Shown here piece by piece: positions 11,498 to 20,989 of a stretch of DNA of 64,000 nt (position 1 is its first letter; every line of letters starts with the position of its first letter). Below the pieces are notes generated by a model. It was not told the DNA's origin, searched no databases, and worked only from the letters and a program-made list of their open reading frames with translations. Both the position numbers and the translations under genes were made by a program. The stretch lies in assembly GCA_905178155.1 (NCBI GenBank), contig CAJINV010000003.1, forward strand, positions 9,617,979-9,681,978. The letters run 5' to 3'. This DNA is from Amoebophrya sp. A120. Lineage: Eukaryota; Sar; Dinophyceae; Syndiniales; Amoebophryaceae.

Positions 11498-11594
11498 GGT
11501 CCAAAACAAGCCGCCTCTGCTTGCCCTTCCTCGCGTCAAACAGATGCCATAAAAACGTCAGGTCCTAAGCAAGACTCCTCTTCTTGCCCTTCCT
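11498..11594 (+). repeat. 63-bp-period two-unit repeat inside a Ser/Pro-rich open frame
   Basis: Units at 11,498-11,531 and 11,561-11,594 are similar, each starting GGTCC and ending CTTGCCCTTCCT. They fall in a plus-strand frame (ATG at 11,372, stop at 11,683, 103 codons) whose peptide repeats GPKQ..S.CPS. Sixty-three is a multiple of three, so the repeat is in frame. The frame is Ser/Thr/Pro-rich with no recognised domain. It could be a short low-complexity gene or chance. Confidence 0.4.
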
Positions 11595-11859
11595 GCCTAC
11601 ACCACCTGAACCGAGGCTCTGGTGGCGGTATAGAAACGCCACCGGGAAGCGCTGGAGAACCGAAGTTATGCCCAGCCGACTGAAAAAATCAAAATGGCCG
11701 CGGGCACTGCCCCAATAATAGTCCCGCGGGTAGTGCGATTGCCCGTCGTGCGGCTGGCACCGAAATCGCGAACCGAGGTCGCAGCCGTTCAGCATGGCAA
11801 ATCAATGGGGAAGCTATTCCGCTCGCCATGGGCGGGCAAACAATCGCACAGACGCCCAA

Positions 11860-12230
11860 AGCTGGAACTAGTCTACGTAATATATGCGCATGTGGTGGCC
11901 TGGAGGCACACTTTTAATTTTTTGAAAGTGCGCGCTCTTGGAGGTTGGTTTTGGACGCACAAAACCGCTAGGCTTTGTTGCTCTGGGCGCCTCGAAAGAG
12001 CGCGACTTTCGGCTCCCCTGCGTCGTTTTTGCCACCATGCGGATTGAAACGCCAACGCGACGCAGTGCAGCTTTTTCGACGCCAAACCCAAACCGGAAAG
12101 AGGCCTCGGGCTACTTTTTTTGAAAAACACTCTCCGCCGACCGCAGGCCGCCAGTCGTTTTGATCTTGACTAAAAAGAGGCCAGATTAGAACGCTCGCTG
12201 CCTCACCGCTTACCAAAGCGATGAAACCGC
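11860..12230 (+). repeat. dispersed GC-rich repeat, copy 3
   Basis: The block GCCTCGAAAGAGCGC followed by ACTTT and then CTCCCCTGCGTCG (about 11,988-12,026) matches the copy at 43,215-43,600 (GCCTCGAAAGAGCGC, ACTTT, CCCCCTGCGCCG). Downstream, GCCAG-CGTTTT, AAAAAGA, CCAG-TTAGAACGCTCG (about 12,151-12,197) again match that copy in the same order and spacing. This is the clearest pair in the family. Confidence 0.65.
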
Positions 12231-12459
12231 CTCTCTGTGTCCCGGAGCGGGCTCCAGTAGTAGTTCTCAAATACTACACGAAGTGGGGTTCCTGAAACAA
12301 GAGAAACTGATACTTTACTTACTGCTTTGCTATCACGGTGCCAGGCTTCATCAAGTATGGACGTGCCAATCGTTAGCAAGCTGCAATCTGGTACGTGGTT
12401 ACTTTACAACTACGGAAGAGTAACGAAGCAAAACCAAAAAATCACTATGGATGGGCGAT

Positions 12460-12925
12460 TTAGTCGGCCAGGGCCGGTACGTTGCCGTTCTTGTTTGCGA
12501 CCCGACACAAGCGCACTGGCTTCCCAAATAAACGATCAGGTTTTATTTCTGTTCCGCGGTAATTTCCCACTAAAACCAGATCACTTTGCAACTTTGGCTG
12601 CGACCATATCGAGACACCGCGAATTAGATACGCCCAAGGTTATCCCAGAAATGTACGGTGTTCGTCCGTCTCCAGTTGTCTCGAAGTACGTGTTCACAAG
12701 GGGCGTTAAGAAAGTAAGCATCGGCTGGACAACTCGCTCGAAGTGAGTATTCTTCATGAAGTAATAGCTTCTCCCGATGCAGGTTCCCGAACTGGGGATT
12801 ACAGGGTTCTCGTCTTTCGGGTCGTAGTCTTCCATCCATAGAGCCGCGATCTCGTCGAACGTTTCCCACCGACGGCCTCGGATGCCGGTATTGCTTTTGC
12901 TCTCGCTTATCCAAAGAAACGAGCG
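12460..12925 (-). pseudogene. decayed coding stretch, frame shifted once
   Basis: Reading minus from 12,925, a protein-like frame contains WETFDEIAALWMEDYDPKD, then a Tyr/Phe-rich stretch (YYFMKNTHFERVVQPML) and TPYISGITLGVSNSRCLDM, stopping at 12,581. Shifting frame near 12,590 gives a second protein-like stretch (LVLVGNYRGTEIKPD, LFGKPVRLCRVANKNG) that stops at 12,460. The total length is not a multiple of three. Upstream of 12,925 the frame meets TAG, possibly an acceptor. The context, between repeats, suggests an old mobile-element or gene relic. I do not recognise the family. It may instead be two exons with a tiny intron, which is less likely. Confidence 0.4.
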
Positions 12926-14434
12926 CTACAGTTACGCACTGCGCGGCAAGTCGCCGACTTTCTTCCGCCTCGCAGCAAAGTCACTGCTGAGTGACGCGCA
13001 GCGCCGAGGCTGCGTGCTTCTGTGCTGGTGCTCTAGTGCAAGAAAGCTGCAGCGGATCGAGCAGAATCCCTACTGCTGGCTACGCCGTTCTGTTCCGAAC
13101 GAGCTAGCCGATTTTAGGAGGCAGCTACTTTAGCACGCAGAACCCAGCCGGAGGCGAGGGCCCGCCCGTGGTTTGCATGAAAGGCGGCCCGACGAGAAAA
13201 TCGCCCATCGGATACGAAAGAAGGGCGCCCTGCTAGGCGTAGGCGCGGCATCTTAGCATAAAAAGTGCCCGCGCGCCCTAAAAAAAGAAGGCGCTACTCG
13301 CTTGATATTTAGCGCGCCCGCGCCCCGCCCGGCTTCCGTGAGTGGCAAGCGTGCGCCGCCTCTTTATTTTCTGCGGGGCCCAAAAGAAGTCAGCGCGCCG
13401 GCCTCTCCAGGCCGCCTGCGGGCAGTTGCGGGAAAAACGCGCCGCGCCGCCCCGCGTCGCGGGGGTGCAAAATAAAGCAAAAGCCGGGGGCCACTGCTGC
13501 AAATATGACAGCAAGCATCAGGGCGCTCCTTCCTTCAAGGAAGGAGGCCTGCTATCTATCCGCGCCGCTCCCCCCCGCACACACACACGGCACGCCCTCC
13601 GGCGCAACGTTTCCGGCTGGGGGGCGCGCGGCTGCGCCTTTCGTGGGGCGGCGTACTTCGTTTCTAGCGAGGCGGGCGGGCACCGCGGGCCCCCTGCCCC
13701 CCCCCCCTCCCTTTCCCGACGGCTGACGCCCTAGAAAGGAAGCGGGCCCCGGCGGGGGGCCCGGGCCTCCCTGGGCGGCCCCATGCCCCCGGCCGCGGGC
13801 CCCCCGGGAGCCCGCCCGGGGCCCGCCAAAAAAGGCGGGCGGGCCGCGCAGCTTGAGCCGGGCGGGGTCTACAAAAATCGCGCCCGGGGGCGAGAAAAAG
13901 GGGGCCGCCATTACCGACGCCTCGCTGTCTGACGACGCACGCCGCCCAAAGAGCCCCGGCGCCCCGGGGGAGTCAGCGCCGCGCGACGGACGCCCGTGGC
14001 GCAAGGCGCCTTCCCTATTTCCGACCTTCCTCCAGGCAGAGAGACCCCCCGCCCGCGGCCGTCGACTGCGGGTTGGGAGATGGGCTGAAACCGGGCCCGG
14101 CTTCGAATCCGCCCGGCCCAACCAGCCCCTTCTTTCCCCTATTACCGGGCCGCCTCCCCCTTCTTGCCGTTTTTCCATTTTCCGTGTTCTGTGGCTCGAT
14201 CTAACTGCGCCCCACAGCTGTGCTATTGCTCCCGTACGGAGCGAGCGCGCTACGTCGCCCGCCGCTGGCTCTTAATAGCCTTCGCGTATGTATTAAGTGC
14301 GCAACCGTGGCACTCTTCTCTTTGCGTATGCCTATATAGATGAGACACACTGCCGTGGCGGGCTGCGTCCTTGCAAGTACCTTCAAGCACCGGCGCGCTG
14401 GGTTGCGGAATAATAGGAGCGCAAACCATTTTCA
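12926..14434. other. GC-rich non-coding block before the retrotransposon
   Basis: Very GC-rich from 13,130 to 14,270, with C-runs near 13,694-13,710 and frames open on both strands but no recognisable protein. A TTCGAATC at about 14,102 resembles a tRNA T-loop, but no D-arm or acceptor stem fits. From 14,275 GC falls towards the retrotransposon insertion point. Confidence 0.55.
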
Positions 14435-14439
14435 CTTTC

Positions 14440-14785
14440 TGTTGGATAGATCGGAATATCAAATGACCTAGTGACGATCAGAAACACAGCGCGACGCAAA
14501 TCACGATGTAAATCTGGTCTGATGTCAAATCTCTTGGTCTTGTACAGACCGGCGATCTGAAATCCATGATCCTCCTCCTTAGCCGTAGCCATCCTGTTTG
14601 TCATGCATATTGTCCATCCTCTTGATATCTCATCACACCCCTGCAGGTTGCGACTAGTACCCCTACTAGTACGTCTATCATCAGTAAGCTCAACACCGTG
14701 CTACGTAAGCACTTAGTACTGCTAGCACTTGTTCACGTCGTGTTTACCCGCTTACTGTCTTGATCGTGCGTCTAGGTTTCTAACA
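14440..14785 (+). repeat. 5' LTR (346 bp)
   Basis: Begins TGTTGG and ends TCTAACA, a TG...CA terminus with TGTT/AACA inverted ends. Against the 3' LTR it has substitutions at the GTGACGATC/GTGGCGATC, AGCTCAAC/AGCCCAAC and TTCACGTC/TTCACATC sites, and lacks a TTCG present in the 3' copy. It contains internal small palindromes such as ACTAGTACCCCTACTAGT. The sequence just inside it (ATCTAGTCGCACC) lacks the usual TGG start of a tRNA-3'-end primer site, so priming may use an internal tRNA fragment; this is unproven. Confidence 0.97.
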
Positions 14786-15022
14786 ATCTAGTCGCACCTT
14801 TATTCAGCCAAAATTTATTAGTTTTCTTGTTTAGAAAACTTGCGCCTGCATTACAAATTTTTACTGATTTTCTTGTGTAGAAAATTTGAAAAACAGTCAC
14901 TACATCTTGTAAGATTTACTTGTACAATTTCAGAGCTAGCATTACAAATTTGAACGTATTTGTTGAAAACGCACCCCCACAACTTTAGGAAGTTTATCTG
15001 CAAAATTTAGAAAAGAAATTAA
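14786..15022 (+). other. retrotransposon untranslated leader
   Basis: AT-rich 237-nt leader between the 5' LTR and the Gag ATG. Contains two related segments, TTTTCTTGTTTAGAAAACTT (14,822-14,841) and TTTTCTTGTGTAGAAAATTT (14,868-14,887), spaced 46 nt, each a weak inverted repeat. They might take part in packaging or priming; this is inference. Confidence 0.7.
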
Positions 15023-16105
15023 ATGCCATGCAGACATTTTGGTGCTAGTTGCGTAGCTAGAGAACTTGGAAAGCATCGAGATTTGTGCATTTTAGGCGCG
15101 AAGTGTTACGGCTCCAAAGGTTGGAACGTTGAAGACCTTAGCGACCCACAATTTGCAAACTATTTCCACAATCTCGATTGGGATACAAATTGGGAATTTG
15201 TATTTAAGCGCGATTATTGTTTTCTTTTGAACACAATGGTCGACACTAACCAGGTGGAAAAGTACTCTATTCCGCCTTACGACGGAAATCCGAAGGGATG
15301 GTCGGACTGGCGGTTTAAGGTGCAAGCCTTGTTGCAGATGTTGGGGATCTTGACACTGATCGACAACTTCTTGAAAACGCCTTCTATTGACGGATGGAAG
15401 GACGACACGAGGGCCATCGGTGCGCAGTTCTTCGCTCGCTTGTGCGTGGCGTTGACTGGGGACGCGCTGGAGGTCGTGAAGAGCAAGACAGTCGCTTGCA
15501 TCAGTACGGCTTGGGGTGCGTTGTTGTTGGAATTCGATAAGCGGACCAAATTCGCTCGAATGCGGTCGCTTAAGGATTTACTAACCACCCGGAAAGACAA
15601 AGACCAAACGGTAAGGGAGTTCGTTCAGCGGAAACAAAACATCTTTCGGGATGAGCTGGGCGGTGAAGTCTTCCGCAGCGAGTTGATGACTTTCGGATGC
15701 TTCTACAACCTCGGGAACGCCTACGATTCATTTATCATGCCGCACGTCATCCAGGACAAGCCGGACAGTGATAATTTGTTGAAGTTGGCGGAGGAGTGCG
15801 AATCCGTCTTGAAAGACGGGGGCACCGAAGAGGACACCGCAAAGCCCGCTTCTCTCAACTTGACGCAGGCCGATCACAAAGCGATCGCTGCTGAAGTTGT
15901 TGCACAGAAGGGGAAGAAGGGTGGCCGCTGGGTCAACAAGAACCAGCACCCGTACAAGAACAACAACCAGAAGAACAACAAGGGCGGCGGAAAAGGAGGC
16001 AAGGGAGACCAGCAGAAGGGAAAAGGCGGCGGCGGAGACAAATCCAAGATCAAATGTCACAAGTGCAAGCAGCTTGGACATGTTCGTAAGGATTGCCCCA
16101 ACTGA
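15023..16105 (+). CDS. gag: copia Gag-like protein with CCHC zinc knuckle
   Basis: The frame has 360 codons from the ATG at 15,023 to TGA at 16,103-16,105. Residues about 75-260 match the general pattern of copia Gag domains: a WSDWRFKVQALL helix, then a long helical region including REFVQRKQNIF. The C-terminal 50 residues are Lys/Gly-rich, ending in a zinc knuckle with Cys345, Cys348, His353 and Cys358 (CX2CX4HX4C) that would bind element RNA. The stop follows directly after the knuckle, and the frame stays open beyond it into Pol. An internal Met at about codon 73 is an alternative start, but the first ATG is kept because the upstream region reads as protein-like. Confidence 0.9.
   Translation: MPCRHFGASCVARELGKHRDLCILGAKCYGSKGWNVEDLSDPQFANYFHNLDWDTNWEFVFKRDYCFLLNTMVDTNQVEKYSIPPYDGNPKGWSDWRFKVQALLQMLGILTLIDNFLKTPSIDGWKDDTRAIGAQFFARLCVALTGDALEVVKSKTVACISTAWGALLLEFDKRTKFARMRSLKDLLTTRKDKDQTVREFVQRKQNIFRDELGGEVFRSELMTFGCFYNLGNAYDSFIMPHVIQDKPDSDNLLKLAEECESVLKDGGTEEDTAKPASLNLTQADHKAIAAEVVAQKGKKGGRWVNKNQHPYKNNNQKNNKGGGKGGKGDQQKGKGGGGDKSKIKCHKCKQLGHVRKDCPN
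16103..16105 (+). promoter_or_regulatory. in-frame UGA between Gag and Pol, candidate readthrough site
   Basis: The codon after ...KDCPN is UGA, followed by CGA AGC. The same reading frame then continues without any stop for 89 codons to the first Pol ATG at 16,373 and on through Pol. This layout fits stop-codon readthrough producing Gag-Pol. Alternatives are a single nonsense mutation in a one-ORF element, or separate initiation of Pol. Confidence 0.6.
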
Positions 16106-19100
16106 CGAAGCTGGCCGGGTTCCGATGAGAGTTGTCAAATTTCTCATGCTGCTAAACGTCGAAAAACCGATGCTGATGATGTTCATGCTGTTAAAACAGG
16201 CTCTACTTCTGGTCAAAGTAGTGATGTTGCATGCATTCAAAATCTAAAGTCTCCCTCTATTTACAATGCTACAGCACTCGAAACAAAAACTGATGGTCTT
16301 GAAACAGCACCTATATCCAGTCACAGTGTACTTGAAACAGCCTCTATTTCTAACGAGAACGCATCGAAACGCATGATGAAAAACGCATCTATCCGCCCTG
16401 TTTACGAATCAACCGGCACTACTTGTAAGATTTCCAATGTAAAATTTGAAGTTGATTCCGCTCCTGTTAAGAACGTGAAAGTACCTGAAAAGAACGAAAA
16501 TTCATTACAAAAAATGCCTATTCTGCATGGGGCTTCGCGCTTGTATGATCTCAGCAATTTAAAAAGAAAAGCGAACCCGCATGAGATGGCAAAGAACAAA
16601 AATTACGAGGTGGCAGATTCCGCCCGTAAAGCAGAAGGAAACTGCATGGATTGGACTTGTTTTAACTTGTGCAAGTTTGTAGGGGAATCATGCAACGGGG
16701 TGAAAGATCAGCAAATTTTTGATTTTGCCGATACTCCTAAGGGCTTCACTGTCTTGGTGCATGGTCACCACCAGGGCAGGGACAAGAAAAACGAAAACCA
16801 GGAGGCACAAGACTGGTTTGGTGATTGGTCAAAAGAGCGGGAAAAGGGTCAAACAGATCAAAACGGCGAAAAGTCCGCCGGCGCTGTTTCGTCTTTGACA
16901 TTTGCACTTTTGTCGAAGGGAAACGGGAAAAGCGCCCATGGGATTACCATCCGCCCGGATGGTACTCAAACAACGGCAGTTGTTGATAGTGGTGCCTCGC
17001 ACCACATGACAGGGGACTTGAGCTGTTTTCAGATCGTGTTTTGGGATGATCCAGTAACGTTAACGGTTGCCGACCGAACGTTAGACACTCCCGCCTACCG
17101 TGGTTACTTCCACCATAACTCTTTAGGTTTAATGGGTGGACTATACCATCCTGACGAAAAGTTGTTTTTGGTGTCGGTAAGTCTTTTGAACGACGAAAAT
17201 GACTGCCGGGTAGTTTTTGAGGGGAGAGACGCGCTCTACCTCCAAAAGAAGAAAACAGGTTTCAAAATTCCGATGCGCCGGGACACTTTAACAAATTTGC
17301 CGCAAATAGACTTTGCGTCTCACAGCTTGAGCGAGCTGGATACGGCTGGAGATTTACAAAACGGAAAGAGCCGGGCCGCGTGGTCCGAGCCAGCATTTGT
17401 GAATCTGACTCGTGCCGATCGTCTTCGACAACATGAAAGGTTTGGGCACTTTCATATTGACGGTCTTGAATATGGACGCTGTCCGTTGTGTGACTTAGCG
17501 AAGTCGAGGCAAGAAGGGTGTAAGTCAGAACGTCCGGAGCACTGTAAGCCAAAGGCTTGGCTAGATCAAGTGGATTGGGATCATACCTACGGTTATCCTT
17601 TGGGTCTTGATGGGGAGAAATTTCTTTTGTCAGGGGTGGAGACATTCCATGGCTGGGTAGAGAATTATCCTCACCGGGAAAAGGATGAAGCGTGGAAAGG
17701 TCTGCGTGAGTGGTGTTTAGAAGTTGGAAAGCCCAAACGGGTGAGAAGCGATAACGATCCTACTTTTCGAGGCGAGAAAAGTGACTGGAGAAAGTATTGC
17801 TTGAAGCAGAGTCCTCCGATCGAGCCAACTACGTCTGCGCCGTTCACGCCGCAACGTAATGGAGTCGTGGAACGGTGGAACCAAACTTCGAAAAATGCCT
17901 TGCGGGCGAATATGATCGGGGTCGATCCTCGTCTTTGGCCATATTGTTCAAAGTATATAGCCTGGACTTGGAATCGGTTAGCCCGGAAAGAGCAAAGGAG
18001 TCCATTTGGAAAAGTTCACGATCGCGCGCCTTCGCTCAAGTATTTCAAGAAATTCGGAGTCCTTTGCTATGCTCGGAAGCACGTTACGAAATCGACGGAC
18101 TTAGGTGCGCTCGATGTTCGGTACGAACGTGGAGTATTCTTGGGGTATTCGAAGAATTCCCGTTATTTAGTGGGTGTTTGGCGTGACGACAAACGAACGA
18201 AAGTCGGGCTGAAGTTCACTGTGATCGAAAATAGATCCTGCAAGTTTGACGAATCTTGTACGATCGCCGACATTGACGATCTTCGCGAAAAGAACCGTGG
18301 AGCCTTTGCACCCTTTGCCGCACCCGACAAATTGTGTGTGTCGAACATGCCTGATCCGTTGGTGGCTCCCTCGGGAAGTCATGAGCCCGATCAGGATGCT
18401 CCGCGTGACCAGGGTGATTCGGGGCCCAATGGGGCTACTGGAGACCAGCAGGTCGAGGAAGGGGGCAAAGCAGTGGAAGGGGGCAAAGAGGAAAGTGTTG
18501 CGCAAGCAGAGGAAGAGGTAGTTATTCCCGAAGCGGAAGAGCTTGACGAACCTCCCGCCCGCCCAAAGCCCAAGGGCGTCAAGAAGAAAAGAAAGCAAAA
18601 GCCGAAGCCTGCAGTCGTTGTCAACAACAAAAAGGGTCGCCCGAAAGGTTCGAAGAACAAACCGGGAAGCAAAAAGCCAGGCCCTAAGCCAAAAGCAGCA
18701 GAAGCTGGAAACGTATTTCAGTTGCCTGATGATTTTGACTTTGGTCGAGACTTGGACGAGTACCATGCCAAGCGCATTGAGGAAGAAGGTGAAGAAGTTT
18801 TTGCTCATGTGGTGCCACTCACCAGAGCGCAGATTCTTCGAGATCCTGATGCTCCGAAGTACATAGAGGCCGACGATGTTGAACGACTCAGACTTTTAGC
18901 AAAAGAGTGCTGGACAGTAGACGAGAAACCACAAAAAGGCGACGAAGTTGCGCCGTCGTGCGTGATCTACACGAAGAAAAGATGTGGAACATACAAAGCG
19001 CGGCTGGTGGCACTGGGAAACTTACAGTCGAAAGAACTCTGTGGCGAAATTTACAGCCCTACCATTTCGCACGCAGCTAGTAGAGCCCTACTTGTTGACG

Positions 19101-20182
19101 CTGCTGCAAATGGAAAACGGATCAAATTTTTCGACATTTCAAATGCGTTCACTTGTGCGAGTTTAGGTGACGAGCGAGTTTTCGTGCGTCTTCCGAAGCA
19201 CTGGAGCACTGATCCGAGAGGTGACGCCGTGCGCCTACTGAAGTCTCTTTATGGTCTTCGAATTAGCCCGCGTCGCTGGTTCGATACCTACAGGAAGACT
19301 TTGAAGGAACTAGGTTGGAAGATGTGCGAACGGGAGCCGGGGTTGTTCCGTAAAGGCGTTCTTACGTTGAGCGTGTACGTGGATGACTGTGTCATGAGTG
19401 GTGACACGGAAGAAATTCTCGACAAAGAGATGGGGAAAATTTTGGACAAATTTCATGGAAAAGTGATCCCGCCGAAAGCGAAACCAGGTGAAAAGGGTTG
19501 CGAAGTTTACGACCTCCTGGGGGCCACTCTGGAATACAACGCATCGAAAAAGACCATGAGGATCCACATGGCAGAGGCTATTGACAGAGTTTTGAAGAAA
19601 TTCAATATGGTTGATTGTCGGGGAGTTGCTACGCCTGTACTTCCTGGAAGACAATTGCCAGAAATTCAGACTACTGAAGTTGATACTTCTGCACCGGGAA
19701 CGAAATTCCCACTGCGAAGCCTCGTGGGTAGCCTGCAGTATATCGCTTGTATGTGCAGGGTAGACATTGTCTACGCGGTGCAGCGTGTTGCAAGAGAAGT
19801 AGTAAATCCGACACCCCAAGCGGTGAAAGCAGCAAAACGGATTTTGGCCTACTTGAAAGCAACTCGAGAAATCGGCTTAGAATACTCGCCAAAAGCTGAA
19901 GAAGATTTTCGCACGGTTTACACCAAAGTGACGAAGGAGGCTAATCGGGATTGTCCTGATTTGTGTGCTTTCAGCGATAGCGACTTTGCAGGGTGTACAG
20001 TTACACTGAAGTCCACCAGCGGTAGTATCCTGTATTATCGTGGTTGTCCAGTCGCTTGGTCGTCAAAACGACAGACAGTCCGCGCTTCCAGCACGTGTGA
20101 GGCTGAGTATGTTGCGATCCATGACACGATGGATCAAAATGTGCTTAAGTCAAGGCTGGCCAGATTGGTTTATGGAAACTGA
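16106..20182 (+). CDS. pol: copia Pol: protease, integrase, reverse transcriptase, start of RNase H
   Basis: The frame is open from the codon after the Gag UGA; the first ATG is at 16,373. Counting from that ATG, the aspartic protease motif DSGASHHM begins at residue 205. A His/His/Cys/Cys integrase zinc finger ends CPLC near 17,490. The integrase core has Asp in VDWDHTYG, Asp in RSDNDPTF and Glu in GVVERWN. A long acidic then Lys-rich linker with repeated Pro-Lys-Gly motifs (about 18,390-18,700) lies before reverse transcriptase. The reverse transcriptase has SNAFTCASL, SLYGLRISPR and the catalytic YVDD at 19,376-19,387, here followed by Cys. RNase H starts at about 19,960 (AFSDSDFAGC) and reaches AEYVAI before the frame is lost. 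The reading stops at TGA 20,180-20,182, but homology continues in the next frame. Confidence 0.92.
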   Translation, partial: RSWPGSDESCQISHAAKRRKTDADDVHAVKTGSTSGQSSDVACIQNLKSPSIYNATALETKTDGLETAPISSHSVLETASISNENASKRMMKNASIRPVYESTGTTCKISNVKFEVDSAPVKNVKVPEKNENSLQKMPILHGASRLYDLSNLKRKANPHEMAKNKNYEVADSARKAEGNCMDWTCFNLCKFVGESCNGVKDQQIFDFADTPKGFTVLVHGHHQGRDKKNENQEAQDWFGDWSKEREKGQTDQNGEKSAGAVSSLTFALLSKGNGKSAHGITIRPDGTQTTAVVDSGASHHMTGDLSCFQIVFWDDPVTLTVADRTLDTPAYRGYFHHNSLGLMGGLYHPDEKLFLVSVSLLNDENDCRVVFEGRDALYLQKKKTGFKIPMRRDTLTNLPQIDFASHSLSELDTAGDLQNGKSRAAWSEPAFVNLTRADRLRQHERFGHFHIDGLEYGRCPLCDLAKSRQEGCKSERPEHCKPKAWLDQVDWDHTYGYPLGLDGEKFLLSGVETFHGWVENYPHREKDEAWKGLREWCLEVGKPKRVRSDNDPTFRGEKSDWRKYCLKQSPPIEPTTSAPFTPQRNGVVERWNQTSKNALRANMIGVDPRLWPYCSKYIAWTWNRLARKEQRSPFGKVHDRAPSLKYFKKFGVLCYARKHVTKSTDLGALDVRYERGVFLGYSKNSRYLVGVWRDDKRTKVGLKFTVIENRSCKFDESCTIADIDDLREKNRGAFAPFAAPDKLCVSNMPDPLVAPSGSHEPDQDAPRDQGDSGPNGATGDQQVEEGGKAVEGGKEESVAQAEEEVVIPEAEELDEPPARPKPKGVKKKRKQKPKPAVVVNNKKGRPKGSKNKPGSKKPGPKPKAAEAGNVFQLPDDFDFGRDLDEYHAKRIEEEGEEVFAHVVPLTRAQILRDPDAPKYIEADDVERLRLLAKECWTVDEKPQKGDEVAPSCVIYTKKRCGTYKARLVALGNLQSKELCGEIYSPTISHAASRALLVDAAANGKRIKFFDISNAFTCASLGDERVFVRLPKHWSTDPRGDAVRLLKSLYGLRISPRRWFDTYRKTLKELGWKMCEREPGLFRKGVLTLSVYVDDCVMSGDTEEILDKEMGKILDKFHGKVIPPKAKPGEKGCEVYDLLGATLEYNASKKTMRIHMAEAIDRVLKKFNMVDCRGVATPVLPGRQLPEIQTTEVDTSAPGTKFPLRSLVGSLQYIACMCRVDIVYAVQRVAREVVNPTPQAVKAAKRILAYLKATREIGLEYSPKAEEDFRTVYTKVTKEANRDCPDLCAFSDSDFAGCTVTLKSTSGSILYYRGCPVAWSSKRQTVRASSTCEAEYVAIHDTMDQNVLKSRLARLVYGN

Positions 20183-20561
20183 AGGGGAAACGCTTCCGCT
20201 CATTTTCACAGACAATCAAAGTGCGCTAAGTCTCAGCAAGAGCAGTACAATCACTAAGCGCTCCAAACATATTGACTTGCGTTATCACATTGTCCGCGAT
20301 CATTGTCAAGATTTGCGCTTTGTGCCGACAAAAGTAAACAAGGCCGACCCCCTGACCAAGGGCCTGCCTGGTGAAAAGTATTTGTCTCTGTTCAAGACGG
20401 ACCCAAAAGCAGAACTTCACACAGTGCGCGCGCTCCATGTGTCGACTGACCTTCGGCCCATTGTACTAGAGCCCGCTACTGTTATGATGTTGGCTGCGAA
20501 GCTAAGTAAAGCATCTGGATTGACCATCCAGATCGAAGGAAAGCCCTACGACTTTGCCTAG
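20130..20561 (+). pseudogene. RNase H C-terminal part, displaced by a frame break
   Basis: After about 20,130-20,150 the conserved RNase H sequence moves to the next forward frame, a one-base shift. The C-terminal RNase H landmarks are in this frame: IFTDNQSAL, TKRSKHIDLRYHIVRD and VNKADPLTKGLPG, the usual end of copia Pol. It stops at TAG 20,559-20,561. A shift deep inside an enzyme domain is unlike known programmed shifts, which lie between Gag and Pol. I read it as an inactivating indel or a sequencing error. Confidence 0.85.
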
Positions 20562-20628
20562 TCGTTGTGCCAAAAAGGAAGGAGGAATGAGGTATATGCT
20601 ACAGGTGAACAATGGTTACTATAGCTTC

Positions 20629-20639
20629 GGAAGGGGGAA
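20629..20639 (+). other. polypurine tract
   Basis: GGAAGGGGGAA lies directly against the 3' LTR, the expected primer for plus-strand DNA. A second purine-rich run (AAAAAGGAAGGAGGAATGAGG, split here for reference at 20,572-20,591) lies 40 nt upstream. Confidence 0.9.
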
Positions 20640-20989
20640 TGTTGGATAGATCGGAATATCAAATGACCTAGTGGCGATCAGAAACACAGCGCGACGCAAA
20701 TCACGATGTAAATCTGGTCTGATGTCAAATCTCTTGGTCTTGTACAGACCGGCGATCTGAAATCCATGATCCTCCTCCTTAGCCGTTCGTAGCCATCCTG
20801 TTTGTCATGCATATTGTCCATCCTCTTGATATCTCATCACACCCCTGCAGGTTGCGACTAGTACCCCTACTAGTACGTCTATCATCAGTAAGCCCAACAC
20901 CGTGCTACGTAAGCACTTAGTACTGCTAGCACTTGTTCACATCGTGTTTACCCGCTTACTGTCTTGATCGTGCGTCTAGGTTTCTAACA
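20640..20989 (+). repeat. 3' LTR (350 bp)
   Basis: Same sequence as the 5' LTR apart from three substitutions and a 4-nt TTCG insertion within GCCGTTCGTAGCC. It ends TCTAACA at 20,989 and is followed by the CTTTC target duplication. Confidence 0.97.

Noticed and set aside
14060-14130. tRNA-like T-loop (GCTTCGAATC)
   Set aside because: No matching acceptor stem, D-arm or anticodon arm could be placed around it.
20130-20150. Programmed +1 frameshift in copia Pol
   Set aside because: The position is inside RNase H, not between Gag and Pol, and no known slip site is present.
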